From Pseudomonas xantholysinigenes (GTDB lineage Bacteria; Pseudomonadota; Gammaproteobacteria; Pseudomonadales; Pseudomonadaceae), in NCBI RefSeq assembly GCF_014268885.2, contig NZ_CP077095.1:4247001-4311000 (forward strand): 64,000 nucleotides of DNA, read 5' to 3'. Numbering within the stretch: the first letter of the stretch is position 1; every line of letters starts with the position of its first letter. The translations under genes were made by a program, and so were the position numbers. Below the pieces are notes generated by a model. It did not search any database and had not been told where the DNA came from. It saw only the letters and a program-made list of their open reading frames with translations. This document shows, one piece after another, positions 48,024-56,210 of the stretch.

Positions 48024-49272
48024 TGCGATCCAGGCTCAGGTGGTTGAGGAAGTTGGAGAAGCACATCCAGGCCGACAGCGCGTTGAGGTCGCGGAACTGC
48101 TCGGGCAGGTACTTGGGCGGCTCCACCAGCCCTTCCTCGACCAGCTGGCGCAGCGTGCGCATGTCTTCCAGGGTGGTCTTGCCACAGAACAGCAAGGGGA
48201 TCTGCTCCAGCTTGCCCTTCTTCACGGCCAACTGAATGTAGTTGTAAACCATGATGAAGCCCTTGAGGTAGGACAAGTCCTTGGTGAATGGCAGGCCATT
48301 GGGCACCGAGCCACGGAACACCCGGCTGGCGTTGCTGTAGCTCTGGCCCATCTCGAAGCCCTGGCCGCGGAAGAACTCGAAGACCTGCAGGAAGTCCGCG
48401 CCCTCCTCGACCATGTGAATGGCGCGGGTGCGGTTGGTGAGCTTGCGCAGGCGGCTGGGGTAGGAGGCGAAGGCGATTACCTCCATAAGGATGGCCAGGC
48501 CTTCCTGGGTCACCGTGGACGAGGGCGGGCCCTTGGCCAGGAAGGTGCAGATCGGCTGGTTGAGGCCGTTGAGGGTGGTGCCGACATGCACCAGCCCCTC
48601 ATGAACTTCCAGCGCCCGCACGTCGCGGCTGTTGAACATGGCGTCGGCACGCACCTTGATATAGTCGGCACCGGCCGCGGCGTCGGCGACGATACCGTCG
48701 GACTCGAACACACGGATGGTTTCCTCGGCCTCGCCGAACACCTTGTTCAGACGGCGCTGGAGGATCGCCACCGCTTCTTTCGCCGTGAGGTTCTTCGGTT
48801 CGTCCTTGAGGTCGCCGCGGCCGTCGATGTTGTTCAGGTAGTCCGAAAGCATCAGGCCCAGGTCGGCCAGGGTCGGGTCACCGGCGTGGAAGGCGTCGGA
48901 GGCGGCGCCGTAGAGTTCCTGGGAAATCAGCCCGAAGTCCTCGGTGCCGCGTGCCTCGAGCATGCGCACCACCATGCGGTATTCCTTGCACATGCGCCGC
49001 ATGATCTGCCCGACCGGATTGAACTGGCCGAGCTGGCGGGTGATGTCACGCTCGATGCTCTGGAACTCGGCCTTCAGCGCGCTGGAATCGAACGACAGCG
49101 GACGGCTCTGGTAGTAAGCCCGGTCCACCGCCGGCGGCTCCTTGCCTTTGGCCTTGAGAAAGCCCTGGCGGATGCCATCGTCCCACTTGACCGCGTCGAG
49201 CACGCGGATCGGGGTCTGCGCGGCGACGATGCGGTCGGACAATGTGCGGATGGTCTGCTGGTATTCGTCCAC
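47995..49272 (-). CDS. DUF1704 / flavohemoglobin-modulating QEGLA-motif protein
   Basis: A 425-aa protein with the family motifs HEGLVHVGTTLNG and VTQEGLAILMEVIAFAS; the His/Glu arrangement looks like a metal-dependent peptidase-like fold related to tyrosine carboxypeptidase MATCAP/DUF1704. The GTG start (VDEYQQTIRTLSDRI) has AAGGAG 8 nt upstream and is preferred to the 29-codon longer frame. A link to flavohemoglobin expression comes from the family name only. Confidence 0.85.
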   Translation of the reverse strand: MDEYQQTIRTLSDRIVAAQTPIRVLDAVKWDDGIRQGFLKAKGKEPPAVDRAYYQSRPLSFDSSALKAEFQSIERDITRQLGQFNPVGQIMRRMCKEYRMVVRMLEARGTEDFGLISQELYGAASDAFHAGDPTLADLGLMLSDYLNNIDGRGDLKDEPKNLTAKEAVAILQRRLNKVFGEAEETIRVFESDGIVADAAAGADYIKVRADAMFNSRDVRALEVHEGLVHVGTTLNGLNQPICTFLAKGPPSSTVTQEGLAILMEVIAFASYPSRLRKLTNRTRAIHMVEEGADFLQVFEFFRGQGFEMGQSYSNASRVFRGSVPNGLPFTKDLSYLKGFIMVYNYIQLAVKKGKLEQIPLLFCGKTTLEDMRTLRQLVEEGLVEPPKYLPEQFRDLNALSAWMCFSNFLNHLSLDRIEADYANIL

Positions 49273-49322
49273 CGGTGGACTCCTTGTTAGCGCAAAGTAC
49301 CGAGCTTTGCCGTGCCTGAACC

Positions 49323-49354
49323 GGCCTCTTCGCGGGCTTGCCCGCGAAGAGGCC
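49323..49354. repeat. REP palindrome
   Basis: GGCCTCTTCGCGGG, a four-base centre and the exact complement form a 14-bp stem. It lies between the QEGLA gene and the next minus-strand gene; likely a 3' stabiliser or terminator of the 49370-49918 transcript. Confidence 0.85.
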
Positions 49355-49369
49355 AGCACAGGTGGCTAC

Positions 49370-49918
49370 TTACTTGCCGGATCGCTGAAAGCGCACGACT
49401 TCAACGAACAGGTCCGAGTTTGCCGGATCGTCCAGATAGGCCAGCACCCGCTCGGCCGGGCTGTCGATGAGCACGCCCTCGCCGTTGTCCTCCGGGACCT
49501 GGGTCGTGCGCCCGGTAAGTTCTTTCTTCGCCACCGCCTGCTGCACCTGCTCGACATCGAGGTTGTAGAGCACCAGCTCCTTGCCATCGACGATATCGAA
49601 ACCGCCAATCAGGAAGTTACCGCCCAGGCGCTTGGGCACCCCGGCTGACAGGTACCAGCGGTTGCCGTGCCGGGCCACGGTGAAGGCGTACTCTTCTGGC
49701 GTCTTGCCCTGGGCCCGGGCCACGGCCTTGTAGGTGTTGCCGCCGGCACGACTGATGCTCAGCTTCAACGGCTGCCCCCAGGCATCCTTGCTGCTCCACT
49801 GACCGAGCAGTGCCTTCGGCGCCGACTGGTTGGCCGGTAGCGGCTCGTCGAAGGTCACCAGACAACCGCCCAGCAGGAGGAATGACAAGGTCAACAACAC
49901 CACACGCCAGGCTTTCAT
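49370..49918 (-). CDS. Hypothetical lipoprotein
   Basis: A 182-aa protein with lipoprotein signal MKAWRVVLLTLSFLLLGGCL (lipobox LGGC). The mature region (LLGQWSSKDAWGQPLKLSIS, then NRWYLSAGVP and FLIGGFDIVDGKELVLYN) looks like an all-beta domain. Unrecognised. 29 nt downstream of the tetR gene, so it could be in the same transcript. Confidence 0.8.
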   Translation of the reverse strand: MKAWRVVLLTLSFLLLGGCLVTFDEPLPANQSAPKALLGQWSSKDAWGQPLKLSISRAGGNTYKAVARAQGKTPEEYAFTVARHGNRWYLSAGVPKRLGGNFLIGGFDIVDGKELVLYNLDVEQVQQAVAKKELTGRTTQVPEDNGEGVLIDSPAERVLAYLDDPANSDLFVEVVRFQRSGK

Positions 49919-49947
49919 CAGGTTCTCCTTGAAAAGTCGTGCGCCAC

Positions 49948-50664
49948 TCAGGTCGAAGCCAGCACCATCTGCAAGTATCGGACAAGAATAGCGAGCATCT
50001 GCTCATCGGCCCGCGTATTGGCGTCCTTGAGCAGGCCCTGATATTCCATCTGCTCGATTATCGCCGTCAACATCTGGGCGTCCTGCTCGGGATGACGCGA
50101 GCCGACCACCTGCAGGATCTGCCGCGCGCCATGCAGCAGGATCTGCTCATGGGCCTGCACCAGTTCGGCCAGGCGTCGGCACAACAGCGCCTCCTGGCGG
50201 AAGGCCTGCTCGGCCATGAGGAAGTCGCGGCGGTTGTTCAACTGGCGCAGGACATAGTCGGCCAGCATGCGCGCCACTTCATCGGCCAGGTGTGCCCGGG
50301 CCTGGGGCGTGCCATCACCCTGGGCCAGCAACTGGCGCAGCACGCCTTCGGTGTTGGCCCACAGCTTGGCCATGTAGGCGGCGCTGCGCTCGACGTACTG
50401 GGCGAAGGTGTCGGCCAGCAGGTCCTGGATGTCCTTGAAGTAGTAGGTGGTGGCCGACAACGGCACACCGGCCTCGGCGGCCACGGCGCGGTGGCGCACG
50501 CCACGCACGCCGTCGCGCACGACGATGCGCATGGCCGCGTCGAGGATTTGTTGGCGGCGCTGCTCGCTGCCCTGGCGGGCGGTCTTGCGGCCCTGGTATT
50601 GCACGCTTTCGGCAACCGCGGTGGCGATGCCGGCGGCGCCTTGGTGAGGCATGGCGGGTGTCAC
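49948..50664 (-). CDS. TetR-family transcriptional regulator
   Basis: A 238-aa protein with the HTH in RRQQILDAAMRIVVRDGVRG, RHRAVAAEAGVPLSATTYYF and a C-terminal ligand domain. The GTG at 50664 (MTPAMPHQGAAGIATAV) is preferred because GAGG lies 8 nt upstream; ATG 50652 is the alternative. Target genes are not evident; the adjacent lipoprotein is a candidate. Upstream lies a large REP inverted repeat. Confidence 0.85.
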   Translation of the reverse strand: MTPAMPHQGAAGIATAVAESVQYQGRKTARQGSEQRRQQILDAAMRIVVRDGVRGVRHRAVAAEAGVPLSATTYYFKDIQDLLADTFAQYVERSAAYMAKLWANTEGVLRQLLAQGDGTPQARAHLADEVARMLADYVLRQLNNRRDFLMAEQAFRQEALLCRRLAELVQAHEQILLHGARQILQVVGSRHPEQDAQMLTAIIEQMEYQGLLKDANTRADEQMLAILVRYLQMVLAST

Positions 50665-50697
50665 GATGGCTACCTCATGAATCAAATCGTCAATCAC

Positions 50698-50787
50698 CTG
50701 TACCGGCCCTTTCGCGGGCAAGCCCGATCCCACAGGTATAGCGCTTCCCTGTGGGAGCGGGCTTGCCCGCGAAAGGGCCGGTACAGG
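50698..50787. repeat. Long inverted REP pair (BIME-like)
   Basis: CCTGTACCGGCCCTTTCGCG ... CCCACAGG and its near-exact inverse (about 39-nt arms) are separated by TATAGCGCTT. This would form one very long hairpin between the tetR promoter side and the lysS end. Typical P. putida REP core sequences are on both arms. Confidence 0.9.
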
Positions 50788-50806
50788 CGAGCGGGTTCCG
50801 GGCATG

Positions 50807-50831
50807 AAAAAGCCGCCTCGAAAGGCGGCTT
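50807..50831 (-). terminator. Intrinsic terminator of lysS
   Basis: AAGCCGCCT-TTCG-AGGCGGCTTTTT on the minus strand, a 9-bp stem with a UUCG tetraloop and T-tract, 12 nt after the lysS stop. Confidence 0.93.
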
Positions 50832-50842
50832 GTTCAGTTCGC

Positions 50843-52345
50843 TCAGGCCTGTGGGCGCATGTGCGGGAACAGGATCACATCGCGGATCGACGGCGAGTTG
50901 GTCAGCAGCATCACCAGGCGGTCGATACCGATGCCTTCACCGGCGGTCGGCGGCATGCCGTATTCCAGGGCGCGGACGAAATCGGCGTCATAGTGCATGG
51001 CTTCGTCGTCACCGGCGTCCTTCTCGGCCACCTGGGCCAGGAAGCGCTCGGCCTGATCTTCGGCGTCATTGAGCTCGGAGTAGGCGTTGGCGATTTCGCG
51101 ACCACCGATGAACAGCTCGAAGCGGTCGGTCACGGCCGGGTTGTCGTCGTTGCGACGGGCCAGTGGCGAGACTTCGAACGGGTACTCGGTGATGAAGTGC
51201 GGCTGCTCCAGCTTGTGCTCGACCAGCTCTTCGAAAATCATCACCTGCAGCTTGCCCAGGCCCTCATGGCCCAGCACCTTGGCGCCAGCCTTCTTGGCGA
51301 TCTCGCGGGCACGGTCGACGTCCTGCAGGTCGGCGGCGGTCAGCTCAGGGTTGTACTTGAGGATCGAGTCGAACACCGACAGGCGGGCGAACGGCTCGCC
51401 GAAGTGGAACACCTTGTCGCCGTACGGCACGTCGGTGCTGCCCAGCACCAGCTGCGCCAGTTCGCGGAACAGTTCCTCGGTGAGGTCCATGTTGTCGCGG
51501 TAGTCGGCGTAGGCCTGGTAGAACTCGAGCATGGTGAACTCAGGGTTGTGCCGGGTCGACACGCCTTCGTTACGGAAGTTGCGGTTGATTTCGAAGACCT
51601 TCTCGAAGCCACCGACCACCAGGCGCTTGAGGTACAGCTCCGGCGCGATGCGCAGGAACATGGCCATGTCCAGCGCGTTGTGGTGGGTTTCGAACGGTTT
51701 GGCCGCGGCGCCGCCAGGAATGGTCTGCAGCATCGGCGTCTCGACTTCGAGGAAGTCGCGCTCGATGAGGAACTTGCGGATGTGCGAGATCACCTGCGAA
51801 CGCACACGGAAGGTGTGGCGGGTTTCCTCGTTGACCATTAGGTCGACGTAACGCTGGCGGTAGCGCTGCTCGGTGTCAGTCAGGCCGTGGTGCTTGTCCG
51901 GCAGCGGGCGCAGCGACTTGGTCAGCAGGCGCACATCGGTCATTTCGACGTACAGGTCGCCCTTGCCGGAACGGGCCAGGGTGCCTTCGGCGCTGATGAT
52001 GTCGCCCAGGTCCCAGGTCTTGACCGCGGCCAGGGTCTCTTCCGGCAGGGTCTTGCGATTGACGTAGACCTGGATGCGGCCGGTCATGTCCTGGATGACC
52101 ATGAACGAGCCACGGTTGAGCATGATGCGACCGGCGACCTTGACCGGGATCGCGGCTGCTTCCAGCTCTTCCTTGGTCTTGTCCGCGTACTGTTTCTGCA
52201 GGTCGTTGCAGTAGCTGTCGCGGCGGAAGTCGTTGGGGAAGGCGTTGCCTTTGGCGCGCTCTGCGGCAAGTTTTTCCTTGCGCAGGGCGATCAGGGCGTT
52301 TTCTTCCTGTTGCAGGTCTTGCGCTTCGGTCTTGAGGTCGCTCAT
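50843..52345 (-). CDS. lysS: Lysyl-tRNA synthetase (class II)
   Basis: Charges tRNA-Lys. The 500-aa class II enzyme has an N-terminal OB-fold anticodon domain ([20 protein letters not shown]), motif 2 ([20 protein letters not shown]) and motif 3 ([13 protein letters not shown]). It follows prfB by 93 nt on the same strand, the conserved prfB-lysS pair of proteobacteria. Confidence 0.97.
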   Translation of the reverse strand: MSDLKTEAQDLQQEENALIALRKEKLAAERAKGNAFPNDFRRDSYCNDLQKQYADKTKEELEAAAIPVKVAGRIMLNRGSFMVIQDMTGRIQVYVNRKTLPEETLAAVKTWDLGDIISAEGTLARSGKGDLYVEMTDVRLLTKSLRPLPDKHHGLTDTEQRYRQRYVDLMVNEETRHTFRVRSQVISHIRKFLIERDFLEVETPMLQTIPGGAAAKPFETHHNALDMAMFLRIAPELYLKRLVVGGFEKVFEINRNFRNEGVSTRHNPEFTMLEFYQAYADYRDNMDLTEELFRELAQLVLGSTDVPYGDKVFHFGEPFARLSVFDSILKYNPELTAADLQDVDRAREIAKKAGAKVLGHEGLGKLQVMIFEELVEHKLEQPHFITEYPFEVSPLARRNDDNPAVTDRFELFIGGREIANAYSELNDAEDQAERFLAQVAEKDAGDDEAMHYDADFVRALEYGMPPTAGEGIGIDRLVMLLTNSPSIRDVILFPHMRPQA

Positions 52346-52438
52346 GTCGTCATTCTTTCCATCAGGTGTTCGTTGCCCCTGTCGGGCAGGGCACGCGATA
52401 CGGGCCGGCGGCCTCGTATCGCGGCGGTGATGTGCGGT

Positions 52439-53534
52439 TTACAGCCCCTGCTTGAGGCTCGCTTCCAGGTACTGGTCGAGGTCGCCGTCCAGGACCTTCT
52501 GGCAGTCGCTGCGCTCGACGCCGGTACGCAGGTCCTTGATGCGCGAGTCATCGAGTACGTACGAACGGATCTGGTGGCCCCAGCCGATGTCCGACTTGCT
52601 GTCTTCCAGTGCCTGCGAGGCGGCGTTGCGCTTTTGCATTTCCAGTTCGTACAACTTGGCCCGCAGCATTTTCATGGCGGTGTCCTTGTTGGCGTGCTGG
52701 GAGCGTTCGTTCTGGCACGCCACCACGGTGTTGGTCGGTACGTGGGTGATACGCACAGCCGAGTCGGTGGTGTTGACGTGCTGACCACCGGCGCCGGAGG
52801 AGCGGTAGGTGTCGATGCGCAGGTCGGACGGGTTGATCTCGATTTCGACCTTGTCGTCGATCTCGGGCGAGACGAACACCGCCGAGAACGAGGTATGGCG
52901 ACGGGCGCCGGAGTCGAACGGGCTTTTGCGCACCAGGCGGTGCACGCCGATCTCGGTACGCAGCCAGCCGAAGGCGTACTCGCCCTTGATGTGCACGGTG
53001 GCGCCCTTGATGCCGGCGACTTCGCCTTCGGACAGTTCGATGATGGTGGCGTCGAAGCCGCGCTTGTCGGCCCAGCGCAGGTACATGCGCAGCAGGATGT
53101 TGGCCCAGTCCTGGGCCTCGGTGCCGCCGGAGCCGGCCTGGATGTCCAGGTAGGCGTTGTTCGGGTCCATCTCGCCACTGAACATGCGACGGAACTCGAG
53201 CTGGGCGAGGGATTCCTCAAGCCCTTGCAGCTCGGTCTCGACATCGCTGACAGCGGCTTCATCGTTCTCCTCGACAGCCATGTCGAGCAGGTCCTTGCAG
53301 TCAGCCAGGCCGTTGGAGAGCTTATCGAGGGTCTCGACCACCTGCGCCAGCATGGCGCGCTCGCGGCCCAGGGCCTGTGCGTACTCGGGCTTGTTCCAGA
53401 CAGCGGCGTCTTCCAGCTCGCGGTTTACTTCGACCAGACGATCATGCTTGTGATCGTAGTCAAAGATACCCCCGAATGGACAGGGAACGCTCGGTGAGGT
53501 CCTTGATGGTGTTCAGGATCGGTTGGATTTCCAT
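52439..53534 (-). CDS. prfB: Peptide chain release factor 2 with programmed +1 frameshift
   Basis: Recognises UGA and UAA stop codons and triggers hydrolysis. The short first frame [20 protein letters not shown]...RGYL ends at an in-frame TGA (53460-53462). The internal Shine-Dalgarno-like GGGGGTAT and slippery CTT-T-GA precede it, and after a +1 shift the frame continues [16 protein letters not shown] through the GGQ loop ([10 protein letters not shown]) to the end. 364 aa in total. RF2 thus regulates its own synthesis: low RF2 favours frameshifting. A standard gene caller may start it too late. Confidence 0.97.
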
Positions 53535-53574
53535 GGGCGGGCAGCTCTCGTGCGAATTCGGTGAAAAGCCCGCG

Positions 53575-53580
53575 AGTATA
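53575..53580 (-). promoter_or_regulatory. Candidate prfB promoter (-10)
   Basis: TATACT on the minus strand lies 40 nt upstream of the prfB ATG. The -35 position shows only a weak match. No other promoter-like sequence is near. Confidence 0.45.
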
Positions 53581-53642
53581 ACCGAGTCCGCTGCCTGGCG
53601 GCAGACCCGCCGGGCAGTATGGACGCATTCCATGAACGCAGT

Positions 53643-53686
<44 letters not shown>

Positions 53687-53756
53687 TCAAGAGGCTAGCG
53701 CCAAACCCAGCGAGCGACAGCTGCGTCAGCCCAGGCGCCGCCCGTACCTTCGCGAC

Positions 53757-53964
53757 TTCAGGAGGCCGAACGCAGGTCTTGCGGAGGGAGGTGACGGGCA
53801 TGGATGCCCGTCAAGCGCTGCGCCCCAGGATGGGGCGTTCAGCGCGGCCCTCCCGGGAGCAAGGCCGGAGTGAGGGAACCCGGAGCGAAGCGGAGGGCCG
53901 GATGAATGGAGCGCAGCGTTTTTTGGTTACTTTTTGTCGCGTTTGACAAAAAGTGACTCGCCGT
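53757..53964 (+). repeat. Structured intergenic element, copy 1 (interrupted by the IS)
   Basis: From TTCAGGAGGCCGAACGC to the IS edge. It contains hairpins GACGGGCAT-GG-ATGCCCGTC (53793-53812), CGCCCC-AGGAT-GGGGCG (53821-53837) and GTTACTTTTTGTC/GACAAAAAGTGAC (53926-53957), and ends in CGCC, whose partner GGGCG lies beyond the IS at 55415. An inverted second copy is at 55800-56045. A short Arg-rich frame (MDARQALRPRMGRSARPSRE) runs through it but has no ribosome-binding site; I treat it as non-coding. Confidence 0.8.
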
Positions 53965-54014
53965 TGAACTGACCCCCGAAAGTTGGACGCCTGACCCCAA
54001 GCGGAGGGTGTTCC

Positions 54015-54557
54015 ATGACGAAATACGACCTAGCGCTCAAGCAAGCACTCATCGAGGAGTGTCTTTCTGCCCGGAGTGTTCATGAGGTGGCACTGAGGCA
54101 TAGCCTGAGTGCATCGCTGCTGCGCCGTTGGATAAAGGGCTATGAGCAACACGGTGCTGCAGGTCTGGCTACCAAGTACAGCCACTACGACGCCCAGTTC
54201 AAGTTGAAGGTTTTGCAGTGCATCGAGCAAGACGGACTGTCAGCCCAGCAAGCCTGCATACAGTTTGATATTCGTGGCCCGAGTAGCATCAGGCAATGGA
54301 AAAGGTTGTACGATGAAGGCGGACTAGAAGCACTTCACCCGCATCGTGCCCGAGAATCCAGTATGCCCCGCAAAGCATCAGAACAACCCAACGTAAGCCC
54401 TGCTAAGCCTGCAGATGCTGAGTTGACACCTAAGCAAATGCTCGAAGAGCTGGAGTATTTACGTGCGGAGAATGCCTATCTAAAAAAGCTCGATGCCTTG
54501 ATCCAAGCGGATCCACGCACTGCGCAACCAAGAAAGCGCAGGCTGTCCAAGGATTGA
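54015..54557 (+). CDS. IS3-family OrfA (helix-turn-helix protein)
   Basis: A 180-aa protein with two helix-turn-helix segments (SVHEVALRHSLSASLLRRWI and SAQQACIQFDIRGPSSIRQW) and a C-terminal leucine-zipper-like heptad region (LEELEYLRAENAYLKKLDAL). It binds the terminal repeats. Near its end the heptamer A-AAA-AAG at 54482-54488 is a classical -1 slippery site that would join it to OrfB. Confidence 0.95.
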   Translation: MTKYDLALKQALIEECLSARSVHEVALRHSLSASLLRRWIKGYEQHGAAGLATKYSHYDAQFKLKVLQCIEQDGLSAQQACIQFDIRGPSSIRQWKRLYDEGGLEALHPHRARESSMPRKASEQPNVSPAKPADAELTPKQMLEELEYLRAENAYLKKLDALIQADPRTAQPRKRRLSKD

Positions 54558-55378
54558 GGCATGAACATCGACTGGCTCTGCTGTTACGTGCTGCAGGGCT
54601 GGCACGCAGTACCTTCTATTACCAAAGCAAAGCCTTGGTGGCCGACAAGCATGCGGCCCTCAAAGAACGCATCAAGAGTGTCTATCACAGGCATAAGGGG
54701 CGGTACGGCTATCGCCGCATCACCGCCGTGCTTGGGTGCCATGGCGAGGTGATCAATCACAAGAAGGTGCAGCGGTTGATGCAGTTAATGGATCTGAAAT
54801 CGCTGGTAAAAGTGAAGAAATATCGCTCCTACCGAGGTTCCGAAGGGCTTGTTGCATCTGATCTGCTCAAGCGTGAGTTCAAGGCGGAAGCCCCTAATCA
54901 GAAATGGGTAACCGATGTGACAGAGTTCAAGGTGAAAGGGCAGAAGCTGTTTCTTTCGCCTGTGATGGACCTGTACAACGGCGAAATTCTTGCCTATCAG
55001 ATCAATCCGCGCCCTGAGTTCAAGATGGTGTCGGCGATGTTGGAGCAAGCTTTCGAGCGGCTGAACCCAGATGACAAACCGATATTGCACTCCGATCAGG
55101 GCTGGCAATACCGACAGCCCGCTTATCGACATATGCTGGGCAGAAAGAAAATACAACAGAGTATGTCGCGTAAGGGTAACTGCCTGGACAATGCCGCGAT
55201 GGAAAGCTTCTTTGGCACACTCAAGAGCGAGTTTTTCTATTTGCAATCGTTTGAGAGTGTTGAACAACTGGCGTCAGGCCTTGAGGACTACATCGCCTAC
55301 TACAACCAAGAGCGTATAAGTCTAAGACTGAATGGCTTGAGTCCGGTACAATTTCGGACCCAAGCGCTGAACCCATAG
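54554..55378 (+). CDS. IS3-family OrfB (DDE transposase)
   Basis: A 274-aa retroviral-type integrase core (rve). HRHKGRYGYRRITAVL is the N-terminal HTH_21 region; the DDE triad is visible as WVTDVTEF (D), LHSDQGWQYR (D) and the Glu in NAAMESFFGTLKSEF; the C-terminal YIAYYNQERISLRLNGLSP follows. The -1 frame is open from the A-AAA-AAG site, so the active product is likely an OrfAB fusion. The TTG at 54554 overlapping the orfA stop gives the separate form. Confidence 0.95.
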   Translation: MRHEHRLALLLRAAGLARSTFYYQSKALVADKHAALKERIKSVYHRHKGRYGYRRITAVLGCHGEVINHKKVQRLMQLMDLKSLVKVKKYRSYRGSEGLVASDLLKREFKAEAPNQKWVTDVTEFKVKGQKLFLSPVMDLYNGEILAYQINPRPEFKMVSAMLEQAFERLNPDDKPILHSDQGWQYRQPAYRHMLGRKKIQQSMSRKGNCLDNAAMESFFGTLKSEFFYLQSFESVEQLASGLEDYIAYYNQERISLRLNGLSPVQFRTQALNP

Positions 55379-55411
55379 CGTACCCCGTCCAACTTTCGGG
55401 GGTCAGTTCAC

Positions 55412-55607
55412 GTAAGGGCGAAAAGGTGACTATGCGTCGCTATCGCAAATGAATGCACTTACATCTGTAGAAACCCACGCCGACCGACTTTGACTTTGAC
55501 TTTGACTTTGACTTTGACTTTGACTTTGACTTTCAGAGCGTGGGTCTTGAAAGTTATACGCTCATTCATTGGCGATGGCGACGCACAGTCACCTTTCCGC
55601 CCTTACG
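55412..55607. repeat. Long imperfect palindrome with a hexamer core (TTTGAC)8
   Basis: The left arm 55412-55458 (GTAAGGGCGAAAAGGTGACT... TCGCAAATGAATG) and the inverted right arm 55561-55607 differ at only a few bases. Inside, ACCCACGC (55473-55480) pairs with GCGTGGGT (55538-55545). The centre is eight exact GACTTT repeats (55486-55533). No gene. Together with the two structured elements it forms a larger inverted block split by the IS. Confidence 0.85.
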
Positions 55608-55695
55608 GCCAGCCCTTTCAAGGTGTTGAGAATTGGCGTCCGACTTAGACTCGCCGGGGTCGCTTTGCGACCCTTTCCGACCGGTCCGACGCCTC

Positions 55696-55775
55696 GGCAA
55701 GGCCGCTCCTACAGGTGACCGTGCCGTCCTGGAGCGACCTTGTGTCGCGAAAGGGCTGCAACGCAGCCCCGGCAA
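55696..55775. repeat. REP palindrome
   Basis: CAAGGCCGCTCCTACAGG ... CTGGAGCGACCTTG with GGGCTGCAACGCAGCCC on the right. Same family as 17693-17775. It is inserted in the right half of the inverted block, with no counterpart in the left half. Confidence 0.75.
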
Positions 55776-55799
55776 TCTTGAATTGAAGCGGCCACATCC

Positions 55800-56045
55800 G
55801 AAAAAACGCAAAGACCTTGAAAGGGCTGGCCCTTACGGCGGGTCCCTTTTTGAAAGGATAAAAAAGGGACCAAAAAATCCTCGCTCCATTCATCCGGCCC
55901 CTACGCTTCGCTCCGGGGTCCCCTCGCTCCGTTCTTGCTCCCGTGGGGACCGCGCTGTACGCCCCATCCTGGGGCGCAGCGCTCGACGGCCATCCATGGC
56001 CGTCGCCCCACTACGCAAGAACTCCGCTCGGCCTCCTGAAGTCGC
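55800..56045 (-). repeat. Structured intergenic element, copy 2
   Basis: Inverted relative to copy 1 at 53757-53964. Hairpins GGTCCCTTTTT/AAAAAGGGACC (55841-55871), CGCCCC-ATCCT-GGGGCG (55960-55976) and GACGGCCAT-CC-ATGGCCGTC (55985-56004) occupy the same order. Stem sequences differ from copy 1, but pairing is retained. Beyond it, to 56160, is a low-complexity stretch rich in AAGAGCAAAG; no gene. Confidence 0.8.
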
Positions 56046-56160
56046 AATTGGTGGCGCCTGAACTATCGCGCGCTTAGAAGTAAAAGCAAGAACAAGAGCA
56101 AAGAGCAAAGCAATTTGGCTCTTAGTCTTTGACTGTCACTTCTTACCGGCAAACCGGCTC

Positions 56161-56204
56161 CCGCAGGAGGAATACAAGCCTTGAAACTTCAACCCCCTGC
56201 GGGA
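56161..56204 (-). terminator. Probable 3' hairpin of the wsp operon
   Basis: CCCGCAGG and CCTGCGGG (8 bp) enclose a 28-nt loop, 7 nt beyond the wspR stop on the minus strand; a second small stem ACCGG-CAAA-CCGGT follows at 56147-56160. No clean T-tract, so assignment as terminator is tentative. Confidence 0.5.
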
Positions 56205-56210
56205 ACACAC

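Larger units (their letters stand above)
53965..55410 (+). mobile_element. Complete IS3-family insertion sequence
   Basis: 1446 bp bounded by perfect 25-bp terminal inverted repeats beginning TGAACTGACCCCCGAAAGTT and ending with the complement. The 3-bp direct repeat CGT flanks both ends (53962-53964 and 55411-55413), showing a clean transposition. It carries overlapping orfA and orfB read in the -1 relation, as in the IS3 family (IS150-like subgroup is plausible). It appears intact and potentially active. Confidence 0.95.

Noticed and set aside
51887..53497. 536-residue plus-strand open frame opposite lysS/prfB
   Set aside because: It is antisense to two recognised genes and spans their gap; no homology pattern, no ribosome-binding site.
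53803..53946. Arg-rich frame (MDARQALRPRMGRSARPSRE) shared by both structured elements
   Set aside because: No ribosome-binding site, the frame breaks in copy 2 after the first part, and base changes keep stems rather than codons. Listed as a structured repeat instead; a peptide cannot be fully excluded.
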